64,000 nucleotides of DNA, taken from assembly GCA_000940995.1 (NCBI GenBank), contig CP005973.1:1116001-1180000 (forward strand), given 5' to 3'. This document shows positions 1 to 7,731 of this stretch, piece after piece. The position numbers and the translations under genes were made by a program. Within the stretch, counting starts at the first letter, position 1; the number at the start of each line of letters is the position of its first letter. Source of the DNA: Photobacterium gaetbulicola Gung47. GTDB lineage: Bacteria > Pseudomonadota > Gammaproteobacteria > Enterobacterales > Vibrionaceae. Under the pieces are notes generated by a model. The model was not told the DNA's origin and did not search any database. It worked only from the letters and a program-made list of their open reading frames with translations.

Positions 1-576
1 CCGTGCTTGTTCGCTGTCCGATAACAAGGCCAATGTACCGTACAAGTGAGCAAATACCCCACCACGGTCAATATCGGCAACGATGATCACCGGAACATCA
101 GCCTCTTCGGCAAACCCCATATTGGCAACATCATTTTCGCGTAAATTAATCTCGGCAGGGCTGCCAGCTCCTTCGATAATAACCGTCTGGTATTCCTGCT
201 GTAGGATATTGAAGGACTCCATAATGGGGCCCAAGACAACTTTTTTGTAGTTGTGGTATCCCACCGCATCCATATCAGCCAGAGCCTTACCCTGTACGAT
301 AACCTGAGCACCGATATCGGTATTTGGTTTAAGCAAAACCGGATTCATATGTACCGTAGGCTCGATCATACTCGCCTGAGCCTGGACGGCCTGTGCTCGC
401 CCTATCTCGCCGCCATCTTTAGTTACCGCACTATTGAGGGCCATGTTTTGTGATTTGAAAGGGGCAACTTTGATATTTTTTCGCGCCAATACCCGGCACA
501 AGCCTGCAGCCAAAACACTTTTTCCTGCATCAGAAGTTGTGCCTTGTACCATCAGGGCCTTGGTTGTTGATTGCAT
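1..576 (-). CDS. cobQ: Cobyric acid synthase CobQ (N-terminal part, cut by window edge)
   Basis: Glutamine-dependent amidation of the corrin ring side chains of adenosylcobyrinic acid a,c-diamide, in the cytoplasm. The 192 codons present hold the N-terminal ATP-binding half. It starts MQSTTKALMVQGTTSDAGKS, with the P-loop-like GTTSDAGKS near residues 12-20. The typical KSQNMALNS and EGAGSPAEINL stretches follow. The frame is open to base 1, so the glutaminase half lies outside the window. The ATG at 576 is 10 bases after the cobC stop and has a purine-rich GAGAAG just before it, so it is the last gene of a cobU-cobC-cobQ run. Family assignment is firm; the start is likely but its ribosome site sits close to the ATG. 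Confidence 0.93.
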   Translation of the reverse strand, partial: MQSTTKALMVQGTTSDAGKSVLAAGLCRVLARKNIKVAPFKSQNMALNSAVTKDGGEIGRAQAVQAQASMIEPTVHMNPVLLKPNTDIGAQVIVQGKALADMDAVGYHNYKKVVLGPIMESFNILQQEYQTVIIEGAGSPAEINLRENDVANMGFAEEADVPVIIVADIDRGGVFAHLYGTLALLSDSEQAR

Positions 577-586
577 TTCTTCTCGC

Positions 587-1210
587 TTAATACTGCTGTG
601 TGACTGGCCACTGGATTTGCGGCCAGTGGACGCCATTTTCATCTGTCATTACCGTAACACGGTAACGGGCGGCGTAAGGTAAATCGATACGATGAAGATA
701 ACTCGTGCTTCTAGGCATCTCCAATAAAATCCGCATCAGCTGTTTCATCACCCCTGCATGGGTAACTAGCAAGATATTTTGCCCAGAAAAGTTAGCAAGC
801 AAATGTTCCCATGCATGTTGAATGCGTATATCGAATGCTTTCAAGTCTTCCCCACCATGCGGGGTCGATAACCAGGGGTTTTGCCAGTATTTCTCCAAGA
901 TGGTACCGTGCTGCTGCCAGAGGCTATCCTGACTTTGACCATCCCATTCACCGAAGTCCATCTCTTTCCAGTGGCTGAATTGCTGGCAAGGTAAAGTAAA
1001 CTGCTGTGCGAACAAATTGGCAAAGTCACAGCATCGCTGCAGAGGGGAAGTGATCACTTGCTCAATATCATCCAGCCCTTTTACAGCACTTCGCATTTGC
1101 TCCAGGCCTGCCGGAGTAATTGGGAAATCAGTGTGTCCACGCAAGCAGCCGTGCCCCTCCGGTAAGCCATGGCGCAAGATATCAACCCTTGTTTTCATAC
1201 ATCGAGCCAT
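587..1210 (-). CDS. cobC: Alpha-ribazole phosphatase CobC (histidine phosphatase family)
   Basis: Removes the 5'-phosphate of alpha-ribazole phosphate in nucleotide-loop assembly of cobalamin. The phosphoglycerate-mutase fold is shown by the RHG motif in DILRHGLPEG near residue 14 (the phospho-accepting histidine) and by VTHAGV near residue 148. Its 207 residues fit the family. The ATG directly follows the cobU stop (TAAATG) and has AGGGGG about five bases upstream, which supports this start over the second ATG four codons in. It lies between cobU and cobQ, consistent with one transcript for cobinamide salvage. The general fold is certain; the CobC role rests on the neighbours. Confidence 0.92.
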   Translation of the reverse strand: MARCMKTRVDILRHGLPEGHGCLRGHTDFPITPAGLEQMRSAVKGLDDIEQVITSPLQRCCDFANLFAQQFTLPCQQFSHWKEMDFGEWDGQSQDSLWQQHGTILEKYWQNPWLSTPHGGEDLKAFDIRIQHAWEHLLANFSGQNILLVTHAGVMKQLMRILLEMPRSTSYLHRIDLPYAARYRVTVMTDENGVHWPQIQWPVTQQY

Positions 1211-1732
1211 TTACGCCCCCTTTAAATGCTGCGGAATGCCAGCTGTCACAAATGTCACCCTGTCCGCCTGTTTGGCTATTGCCTGATGTAACCATCCGCT
1301 TTCATCAACGAAGCGCCGGGACATCTCTCCCATCGGCACTATGCCCTGCCCGACTTCATTGCTAACAAGGATAATATCTCCTTTAGCACGACTTAGAGCG
1401 GCAAGAAGTTCGTCCTTTTGTTGCTGCCAAACAACGTCGTAATCTTGATTGAACAGGCAGTTAGTCAGCCACAACGTCAAGCAGTCAACAAGCAAGCAGC
1501 TCCCCGGAACAGAGTGCTCAGCGATGGTCTTTGGCAACCCCACCGGCTCTTCAACCACTCTCCATTGGTGGGGACGGTCTTGCCTGTGACGCTCAATACG
1601 CTCAGCCATTTCCGCATCTCCTGCGGTCGCCGTTGCGACATAGATAACCGGCTTGCCACTCGCTTGGGCTGTAGACTCAGCATATCGGCTTTTCCCCGAA
1701 CGAGCCCCACCCAATACCAACTCAATTGTCAT
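1211..1732 (-). CDS. cobU: Adenosylcobinamide kinase / adenosylcobinamide-phosphate guanylyltransferase CobU
   Basis: Bifunctional enzyme that phosphorylates adenosylcobinamide and then transfers GMP to it. The N-terminus carries the P-loop GGARSGKSRYAE (about residues 8-19), typical of CobU/CobP. VSNEVGQGIVPMGEMSRRF near residue 125 is the other conserved block. Its 173 residues match the usual length. It is first of three tightly spaced minus-strand cob genes (cobU, cobC, cobQ). No cobS or cobT is visible here. The 170 bases upstream are AT-rich and probably hold promoters for this run and for the divergent CPBP gene. I could not find the conserved cores of a cobalamin riboswitch there. Confidence 0.93.
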   Translation of the reverse strand: MTIELVLGGARSGKSRYAESTAQASGKPVIYVATATAGDAEMAERIERHRQDRPHQWRVVEEPVGLPKTIAEHSVPGSCLLVDCLTLWLTNCLFNQDYDVVWQQQKDELLAALSRAKGDIILVSNEVGQGIVPMGEMSRRFVDESGWLHQAIAKQADRVTFVTAGIPQHLKGA

Positions 1733-1902
1733 TCATCAACCTTGTATTCATTCTCAAGCAAGAGAGCAATGACACTCCCCCACCTAATGCTTGTCCATGC
1801 TCACCCAAATCCAGATGTAATATGTCATTATCGCAATGAAAAATCTGATTTTTTTAGTTACCATAGCATTTTATTATAACGCTCATTTCAGCTTACAATA
1901 CT

Positions 1903-2739
1903 ATGTTTCATCTCAATAACCTATGGCCCGACGGTCTTGTTTGGCTTGCACTTGCTGGCACTGTACTTAGTCTTTTCGTTAGGCCACAGGTTTGGCCTGC
2001 GATGCTGAGCATTACAGCCTTAACAGCACTATATTTTTCCCGTATCTCTCCGCTCGCGCTCACTATCGTTGTACTAGGCCTCGCTGTCGCCAAACTAAGC
2101 CATCGCCAGAAAAGCGGATACAAGGTTCTGTGCCACATATTCGTTATCACATGGGCGCTCTTTCTCGCTCTGCACCTCATACCAGGCTTCGATAACCTGC
2201 TGGTCGTCGAAAAAGCGGTCACAGGTTCCGGCAGCATTCCATTTACCATGTATTTAAATTTGGACAAGCCATTGATCGTATTCGGGTTGCTTTTGCTTTC
2301 CCCGACGATGCTCAAGCATGATGGGTCAATAACCCGCCCACAAATAGTGAGCCTTGCGGTACTGTTTTTAGCCTTGCCTCTGATTGCATGGGATACCGGG
2401 ATCGTTCATCCTGAAAAATCGGTACCTGATTGGATTTGGCTGTTTATTCTCAATAACTTGTTATTTACTTGCGTCGCCGAAGAGGCCTTGTTTCGTGGTT
2501 ATATTCAGCACAGCTTGGCCCGACGCTTTAGCCCTAGCGTCGGGATCGGTATTGCGAGCTTACTGTTCGGTTTTGCTCACTTTTCTGGCGGTGTTTGGTT
2601 CATTGCCATCGCGACACTTGCCGGTCTGCTCTATGGCTTTACCTACCATTGGACCGGAAGACTGCTGTACGCTGTCTTGATCCATTTTGCCTTTAACTTG
2701 GTACACCTTTTGTTCTTTACCTACCCACTGGCAAATTAA
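1903..2739 (+). CDS. CPBP family intramembrane metalloprotease
   Basis: A 278-residue polytopic membrane protein of the CAAX protease/bacteriocin-processing (CPBP) family. The three diagnostic motifs are in order: EEALFRGYIQ (EE at residues 193-194 with R198), FGFAHFSGG near residue 226, and HFAFNLVH near residue 265. Together they supply the glutamates and histidines of the metal site inside the membrane. Six to eight hydrophobic segments are visible. No ribosome site is obvious before the ATG, so the start is uncertain. It stands alone, divergent from cobU. The substrate cannot be read from the sequence; bacterial members range from bacteriocin immunity to peptide processing. Confidence 0.85.
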   Translation: MFHLNNLWPDGLVWLALAGTVLSLFVRPQVWPAMLSITALTALYFSRISPLALTIVVLGLAVAKLSHRQKSGYKVLCHIFVITWALFLALHLIPGFDNLLVVEKAVTGSGSIPFTMYLNLDKPLIVFGLLLLSPTMLKHDGSITRPQIVSLAVLFLALPLIAWDTGIVHPEKSVPDWIWLFILNNLLFTCVAEEALFRGYIQHSLARRFSPSVGIGIASLLFGFAHFSGGVWFIAIATLAGLLYGFTYHWTGRLLYAVLIHFAFNLVHLLFFTYPLAN

Positions 2740-2837
2740 AGCAAATAGCCAATATGAACCATTTCTGAATAAGCAACTCATCATTAATTCAGATCAACTT
2801 GTGTTTAATAGAACCATCAACACAAGGAGACCGAATC

Positions 2838-3212
2838 ATGATTAAGAATACTGTTTTTGCTATTGCCACTGCCGCTATCATTCTGCCAACCGCAGCACTT
2901 GCTAGCGAACACAACAAAAATGAAATGACATTGAACTATTCTGGCCCCGTAGAAACAGTTAGCGTAGCTGATCTGCTAAGTGATACCAGCATGTTTACGG
3001 AAAAAGAGACAATTGTCGAAGGGCACCTGATCAAACAAATCAACGCCGACACGTTTATTTTCAGCGATGGAACCAAAGAGATCCAAGTTGAAATCGATGA
3101 TGATATCAATATGCCTGCCGCCATTAATGCCACAACCAGACTCCGCCTGTATGGCGAATACGAAGGTGGCAATACGCCAGAAATTGAAGTGGATCGTATT
3201 CAGCTGCTATAA
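2838..3212 (+). CDS. YgiW/YdeI-type OB-fold periplasmic stress protein
   Basis: Small secreted protein (124 residues) of the bacterial OB-fold (BOF, YgiW/YdeI) family, linked in enterobacteria to stress and cation tolerance. A signal peptide spans about residues 1-22 (basic start, hydrophobic core, ALAS cleavage region). The BOF domain follows, with the family signature TFIFSDGTKEIQVEID and the closing EIEVDRIQLL. The ATG at 2838 is chosen because AAGGAGA lies seven bases before it; an upstream in-frame ATG at 2799 has no such site. A weak hairpin follows the gene. The exact ligand or partner is unknown. Confidence 0.85.
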   Translation: MIKNTVFAIATAAIILPTAALASEHNKNEMTLNYSGPVETVSVADLLSDTSMFTEKETIVEGHLIKQINADTFIFSDGTKEIQVEIDDDINMPAAINATTRLRLYGEYEGGNTPEIEVDRIQLL

Positions 3213-3234
3213 GGCCACAGAACACCGCACAATC

Positions 3235-3264
3235 CGGCATAGCTCTTGGGTTATGCCGCTTTTG
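3235..3264 (+). terminator. Possible weak terminator after the OB-fold gene
   Basis: Seven-base arms CGGCATA and TATGCCG enclose a ten-base loop and are followed by CTTTTG. The stem is short and the T run is broken, so this is only a candidate. Confidence 0.4.
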
Positions 3265-3470
3265 ACTATTTGTCGTATAATAGCCCATCAAAAACAGTAT
3301 AAATTCGTGACATTAGTCACAACAATAAAGGTTAGATATTTATCATTAACCTCACTCTCCATAAGTTAACCTTTCCCTGAGTCTCAACTTTACAAAGCGT
3401 CACACATCGGAGCTAAGTCTCAGGGTGCACCGTGCTATACTGCCCGCAGAAAATCAAGATGAGTCGATAC

Positions 3471-4274
3471 ATGTCAGATACTTTGTTGTTTCATAAAACT
3501 TACCGTCACCCAACCAGCAAAGATTGGGTTGTATTTGTTCATGGTGCGGGCGGCAGCTCTTCTATCTGGTTCAAGCAGATAAAGGCCTATAAGCAGCACT
3601 TCAACCTGCTCCTTCTCGATCTCAGAGGCCATGGTCGATCCAACAATATGTTCCAGGACATGATAAAAAACCCTTACACATTCAAGTCTGTCACCACAGA
3701 CATCGTGCAGGTTTTAAATCACCTCAAAATTCAATCGGCGCATTTCGTCGGCATTTCTCTGGGTACAATTATTATTCGTAACTTGGCCGAGCTCGCACCA
3801 GAAAGGGTAAAAACTATGGTGCTCGGCGGCGCGGTAACACGCCTAAACACGCGTTCACAGTTATTAGTCACCGCGGGAAATATGTGCAAACACTTCATAC
3901 CTTACATGTGGTTGTACAAGTTATTTGCTTACATTGTGATGCCGCAAAAAACACAGAAAGAATCACGGCTGATGTTTGTCAATGATGCCAAGAAGCTCTG
4001 CCAGAATGAGTTTAAACGCTGGTTCAAACTCGCTGCCGACGTCAATCCGATAATGAAGTACTTCAAAGAAAAAGAGCTACCAATTCCGACACTTTATTTA
4101 ATGGGTGGCAATGACTACATGTTCATCAAGCCTGTTAAAGAGATGGTCAACAAACATAAGCACAGTTATCTCACTGAATTTGAAGACTGCGGCCACGTCT
4201 GCAACGTAGAGCGCCCGGACGAGTTCAACCACCACTCAATTGAATTTATCCAGCGACATACCCTAGCCGCATAA
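3471..4274 (+). CDS. Alpha/beta hydrolase
   Basis: Cytoplasmic alpha/beta-hydrolase fold protein of about 267 residues. The oxyanion block is VFVHGAGGSS. The strand-turn LLLDLRGHGRS follows, then a nucleophile elbow reading GISLGT, which places a serine where expected. The acid probably lies in the MGGNDYMF region, and the histidine is in DCGHVCNVERPDEF near the end. The ATG at 3471 aligns best with the conserved domain start. ATGs at 3432 and 3459 are possible, and a TATACT box at about 3443 would overlap the first of them. The substrate is unknown; thioesterase, lactonase and esterase are all possible. It ends just before a strong two-way terminator. Confidence 0.82.
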   Translation: MSDTLLFHKTYRHPTSKDWVVFVHGAGGSSSIWFKQIKAYKQHFNLLLLDLRGHGRSNNMFQDMIKNPYTFKSVTTDIVQVLNHLKIQSAHFVGISLGTIIIRNLAELAPERVKTMVLGGAVTRLNTRSQLLVTAGNMCKHFIPYMWLYKLFAYIVMPQKTQKESRLMFVNDAKKLCQNEFKRWFKLAADVNPIMKYFKEKELPIPTLYLMGGNDYMFIKPVKEMVNKHKHSYLTEFEDCGHVCNVERPDEFNHHSIEFIQRHTLAA

Positions 4275-4311
4275 TCAGTACGATAGCCATATTTTAAATC
4301 GATCCCAGACA

Positions 4312-4346
4312 GAAATGGCCAGTTTTTTTAGCTGGCCATTTTTTGT
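4312..4346. terminator. Bidirectional rho-independent terminator
   Basis: Arms AAATGGCCAG and CTGGCCATTT surround a T-rich loop, and the second arm runs into a T tract. It sits between the convergent hydrolase and aminotransferase genes and can serve both strands. Confidence 0.85.
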
Positions 4347-4362
4347 TGGGGTATTACAGCAC

Positions 4363-5544
4363 TTAATTGGAAACGGCCAGTAGAGCTTGTGCCAAGTAAC
4401 CTAGATGCTGCTCTTGCAAGCCAGCGATATTGATACGGCCATCGCCTACTGCATAGATTGCATAATCATCTCGCAATTGACCAACCTGCTCTGGTGAAAG
4501 CCCCGTCACCGAAAACATCCCTTTGTGTTGCTGAATAAAGTCGAATTGATTTGAGCCCAACGCCTGCACCTCACTCACCAAGCCAGCACGCAGCGTCAGC
4601 AAACGTTGCTGCATTTCATTGAGCTCTTGCTTCCATATTTGGGTCAGAGCGTCATCTTGCAGGATAGTCGCAACCAACGAAGCCCCATGATCTGGCGGCA
4701 TGGTATAGGTAGATCGCGCAAGGTTGAGGATTCGCCCCTTGGCTTTTTGTGCCTCCTGCAGAGTTTCCCCGACCAAGATTGCCGCTCCGGTACGTTCACG
4801 ATACAACCCGAAATTCTTAGAGCAAGAAGTAGCAATGACCATTTCTTCGATGTTGTCAGCCATAAACTGCAAACCAGCGGCGTCTTGCTCAAGGCCATCA
4901 CCAAAACCTTGATAGGCAATATCAACAAAAGGCATAAAACCATTTTTGTTAGCTAACGCGGTAATAGCCTGCCAATCGGCAAATGAAATATCAGCACCGG
5001 TTGGGTTATGGCAGCAGCCATGCAATAAAACCACATCTTTCGGGCCCGCCTTCGCTAACGCCTGTAGCATGGCCTCGCTATTAACCTGCTTTGTCGCCGT
5101 ATCAAAGTATGGATAGTAACGGACTTTTAGCCCGGCCGCTTCCATCACAGGCTTGTGATTGACATAGCTAGGGTTGGAAATCCATACGGTGGTGTCAGGC
5201 TCTGCAAGGTGGATCAAGTCACCCAGCATCCGTAATGCCCCGCTAGCACCTGGCGTTTGTACCGCAGCAGCTCTTGGCTTGGCTGATGTCCCGGTTAACA
5301 AAAGATCCATCATCAATTGATTAAACTGCTCGTTTCCGGCAAGACCAACATAGGCTTTTGTTTTCTGGCTAGCTTGTACTTGCTGCTGCGCTAACTGTAC
5401 CGCTTGCATAATGGGAGTTTCACCCTGGCTATTGCGGTAAACACCAATTCCAAGATCAACCTTTTCCTCTCGGGGATCGTCGCGATAAGCAATAGAAAGC
5501 GATAGGATGGGATCGAGCTGCGCTTCGGCAAGTTGCTTAAACAT
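4363..5544 (-). CDS. Aspartate/aromatic amino acid aminotransferase (class I, PLP)
   Basis: Pyridoxal-phosphate transaminase of the AspC/TyrB group, 393 residues. It begins in the typical way (MFKQLAEAQLDPILSLS). It has GIGVYRNSQGETPIM near residue 32, GCCHNPTGAD near 176, and the PLP lysine K243 in SCSKNFGLYRERTGA. The arginine in that last stretch is the usual phosphate or substrate contact. Such enzymes move amino groups between 2-oxoglutarate and aspartate or aromatic acids. AspC and TyrB specificity cannot be separated from the sequence by eye, so no symbol is given. Monocistronic, ended by a shared terminator. Confidence 0.92.
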   Translation of the reverse strand: MFKQLAEAQLDPILSLSIAYRDDPREEKVDLGIGVYRNSQGETPIMQAVQLAQQQVQASQKTKAYVGLAGNEQFNQLMMDLLLTGTSAKPRAAAVQTPGASGALRMLGDLIHLAEPDTTVWISNPSYVNHKPVMEAAGLKVRYYPYFDTATKQVNSEAMLQALAKAGPKDVVLLHGCCHNPTGADISFADWQAITALANKNGFMPFVDIAYQGFGDGLEQDAAGLQFMADNIEEMVIATSCSKNFGLYRERTGAAILVGETLQEAQKAKGRILNLARSTYTMPPDHGASLVATILQDDALTQIWKQELNEMQQRLLTLRAGLVSEVQALGSNQFDFIQQHKGMFSVTGLSPEQVGQLRDDYAIYAVGDGRINIAGLQEQHLGYLAQALLAVSN

Positions 5545-5762
5545 GATTAAAATTCCGTTTCGTTGACATTCATATCTATCAAGCTATCACTTCAACTCAA
5601 TTCAGTCATCATGAATTTGCAACATTTTCATTTTGTTTAAAATTCAATAATGTGAAGCTCATCGTAACTAGTCGTTGATCTAGATTAATCCTTTTTTGAC
5701 TTCTTTTGCAGTCTCTCAGTAAACGCCTAAATTTAAGGTAGGAAAACTTCGTTTTGTCTACT

Positions 5763-5794
5763 TGTTCATGCCTGACAGAAAACCTGCATGAACA
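5763..5794. repeat. Perfect 9-bp inverted repeat upstream of an unknown small gene
   Basis: TGTTCATGC and GCATGAACA are separated by 14 bases, ending about 30 bases before the ATG at 5824. It could be an operator or a leader hairpin. It also covers an upstream in-frame ATG, which argues against translation from there. Confidence 0.55.
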
Positions 5795-5823
5795 TGCATC
5801 TTAGTTGCATGATGGAGGTCGAA

Positions 5824-6135
5824 ATGAAAAACAGAGTCGATGTACGCACCCTGCTCAGTGTCTACGAGAAAATTAAGAGCCAAGGTAAAACCATTGAGTT
5901 TGGCAGCCAACTTGAAGATATTAAGTGTACTGAGTCACCTGATGGCTACAGCGTCAGTTTATCTGACGATAAAGTTACCCTCGATATCAATTTCCACAAT
6001 ACCTACCACTTTCATACCATGAATGAAGATCCCGAATCGGTCATCAACCAAACAACGACTGAATTCCACAATAATAACGAAGCTCAGATCCAGGAATTTG
6101 TTCACAAGCTAGAAGAAATTGACAAAAATTACTGA
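5824..6135 (+). CDS. Small conserved-looking protein of unknown function
   Basis: 103 residues, acidic and soluble, without signal peptide or membrane segment. I do not recognise a family. An N-terminal helix (RVDVRTLLSVYEKIKSQGK) is followed by alternating short strands around residues 30-65. A polar, glutamine- and asparagine-rich C-terminal helix ends the protein. Translation probably starts at 5824, since GGAGG lies eight bases before that ATG; the ATG at 5788 lies within an inverted repeat. It stands alone. The good ribosome site and even codon use support it being real. Confidence 0.72.
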   Translation: MKNRVDVRTLLSVYEKIKSQGKTIEFGSQLEDIKCTESPDGYSVSLSDDKVTLDINFHNTYHFHTMNEDPESVINQTTTEFHNNNEAQIQEFVHKLEEIDKNY

Positions 6136-6235
6136 GCTTAACCAACCTTCGATTTAGACGCGCAATTTCGCCCCCTCTGAAATTGCGCAACTCCTTCTTA
6201 TGCCAATCTCTTTATGACAAAGGCCTGACAGTCCT

Positions 6236-6427
6236 ATGACAGATTGCTTACGCGCAACATATATGATCTTCGTCGAAACTTTATTGCACCAGCTAGAGAA
6301 CGGGATGCACTATTCAGATTTCATTCATGTTCGCAATCGTATGCTTTTATGGAATGCTGAGGATTTCGAAATGCCTAATCAGCAAGCTATCTTGATGGGA
6401 ATGATGTTATGCAACTACAACAATTAG
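6236..6427 (+). CDS. Hypothetical small protein (63 aa)
   Basis: A short open frame beginning MTDCLRATYMIF with a predicted amphipathic helix and no recognised domain. Its end overlaps the next small frame by 19 bases, as in translationally coupled pairs. The ribosome site is weak (AAAGG about 12 bases upstream), and a second in-frame ATG exists at 6263. It may be a small regulator-like protein or may not be translated at all. Confidence 0.4.
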   Translation: MTDCLRATYMIFVETLLHQLENGMHYSDFIHVRNRMLLWNAEDFEMPNQQAILMGMMLCNYNN

Positions 6428-6579
6428 AGAATAATCAGGTGGATACAGTACTTCTCGCATTAGATGAGTGCTATCGTAGACTTGAAGAAGCAGAGATCTC
6501 AGCCAAAGAGCTCACCCAGGCAGGTTTTACATTGATGTTCAAATCCGCCTATCAGTCGCTTTCTGGCCGGAATCATTAA
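6409..6579 (+). CDS. Hypothetical small helical protein (56 aa)
   Basis: Starts MQLQQLENNQVDTVLLALDE and ends SYQ-like with a polar tail (AYQSLSGRNH). The middle (CYRRLEEAEISAKELTQ) looks like an amphipathic helix or short coiled coil. No named family is recognised. It overlaps the preceding small frame, suggesting coupling. GATGGGA lies about ten bases upstream. A stem-loop follows 20 bases after the stop. Amino-acid composition looks more protein-like than that of its partner. Confidence 0.5.
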   Translation: MQLQQLENNQVDTVLLALDECYRRLEEAEISAKELTQAGFTLMFKSAYQSLSGRNH

Positions 6580-6595
6580 GCACTGCGCCATGAAT

Positions 6596-6632
6596 TAAAA
6601 AAGCTCAAGTTCTTCAACTTGAGCTTTGCTAC
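6596..6632. terminator. Rho-independent terminator (best on minus strand)
   Basis: Twelve-base arms AAAGCTCAAGTT and AACTTGAGCTTT enclose a CTTC loop. Read on the minus strand the stem is followed by a T run, so it should end the VOC gene. It may also end the small plus-strand genes. Confidence 0.8.
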
Positions 6633-6651
6633 TGGTCAAAATACCAGAAAC

Positions 6652-7068
6652 TTAGAAATCCCAATCTCGGTTCTGCAGTACGACCCGATAGCCGTCGATA
6701 TCTTCAAAGGTTTTACCAACCTGCTCCCAGTAAGGATTACTTGACTCGACTACCGAAAAACCTGCATCGATCATATGCCTGCAAGCCCGTTCCCAAGCCT
6801 GGCTACAATCTACATAGAAAACCAATAGGTGCTCATTACTAGGGGCCGTCCCCACTTCCGAGCCAATCTTGTGCACAAACTCGATATGATATGGATGCTT
6901 CTTATGCCCCAGAACGACACCATCGAAACCATCATAATCTTCAAATTGCTTCAATAAATCAAAGCCGAGTGCCTGTTGGTACATCGCTGCAATTTGGGTT
7001 ACGTTATCTGTTGGTCTGACCACTCTGAGTGTGGAATCTAGCGGTATCATTTTGAAATTAAACTCCAT
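6652..7068 (-). CDS. VOC (glyoxalase/dioxygenase fold) family protein
   Basis: Cytoplasmic vicinal-oxygen-chelate fold protein, 138 residues. The sequence shows two beta-alpha-beta-beta units: LRVVRPTDNVTQIAAMYQQA then HIEFVHKIG, and LLVFYVDCSQAWERACRH then GYRVVLQNRDWDF. Candidate metal residues are H98-like and E-containing positions in the VEFVH and FEDIDGYRVVL stretches, but the set is not complete enough to name a reaction. A start at 7050 (MIPLDSTLRVV) is also possible, with GGAG upstream. Single gene with its own terminator; function unknown. Confidence 0.8.
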   Translation of the reverse strand: MEFNFKMIPLDSTLRVVRPTDNVTQIAAMYQQALGFDLLKQFEDYDGFDGVVLGHKKHPYHIEFVHKIGSEVGTAPSNEHLLVFYVDCSQAWERACRHMIDAGFSVVESSNPYWEQVGKTFEDIDGYRVVLQNRDWDF

Positions 7069-7259
7069 TTAACTTGTTACTCGCTAAGTGTATTCCTCAG
7101 ACAAATCTTATTCAACAGAGTTGATAGCAGCAGCATACATTCCTTGATATTGGTCACACCCTGCTAGCAATTTTTACGTACAACAGTTGATCGCACCCCT
7201 GTTTTCAGGCCGGCATAGTCATTCAAAATCAAAACCACTGACTAAACCCCAACCACCAA

Positions 7260-7285
7260 ATAAAAGAAGTGGCACTATGGCCACT
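7260..7285 (-). terminator. Probable terminator for the 82-aa gene
   Basis: On the minus strand, arms AGTGGC and GCCACT with a six-base loop are followed by TTCTTTTATTT. It lies about 30 bases after the stop of the minus-strand gene at 7316-7564. Confidence 0.6.
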
Positions 7286-7315
7286 ATCTTGTTCACTGCA
7301 GTATTAGCACCTTCA

Positions 7316-7564
7316 CTACTTCAATTCGCCCTCAGCCAATAATGACAAGGCGTCAGCAGAATACTTCTGAAAGCTAATATCTGATTTCTTTGGTGGATAG
7401 ATATACTTCGTCACTTTGACAACATACTTTGCAATTACGTCGCCGACTGGGTTTTTCTCATCATACCAAAAAGTATCAATATCCTGTTTTTTCCCTATAT
7501 CCCACTTCATATCAGTACGGATAAACTGATGCTCTGCAGGGATTTCTAATAAATCACGGTACAT
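7316..7564 (-). CDS. Hypothetical small protein (82 aa)
   Basis: No family recognised. The protein is soluble, lysine- and tyrosine-rich, and begins MYRDLLEIPAEHQF. It has no membrane segment or signal peptide. A GGAG ribosome site lies seven bases before the ATG, and a terminator-like hairpin follows the stop, so it looks like a genuine single gene. Its neighbours (VOC protein and a lipid-sugar operon) do not suggest a function. Confidence 0.65.
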   Translation of the reverse strand: MYRDLLEIPAEHQFIRTDMKWDIGKKQDIDTFWYDEKNPVGDVIAKYVVKVTKYIYPPKKSDISFQKYSADALSLLAEGELK

Positions 7565-7731
7565 AATCAGACTCCATTTTTATTTCACTGAAGTCATCAT
7601 TCCATAATTTATATTTGGGCTTTTCTTCACATGTCACAGTTTACAAAACCGCCAGTTACTGACTGCGTAATCTGCGACCCAGACAATTTTTCATCATAAA
7701 TATCGAACAAAAGACTGCTCAGTAGCGCATA

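Noticed and set aside
1733..1902. Cobalamin riboswitch before cobU
   Set aside because: The gap is only 170 bases and I could not find the conserved B12-box or the other core blocks on the minus strand.
3432..3470. Earlier start of the alpha/beta hydrolase
   Set aside because: A TATACT promoter-like box overlaps it and the extra residues do not look like part of the domain; the later ATG is preferred though not proven.
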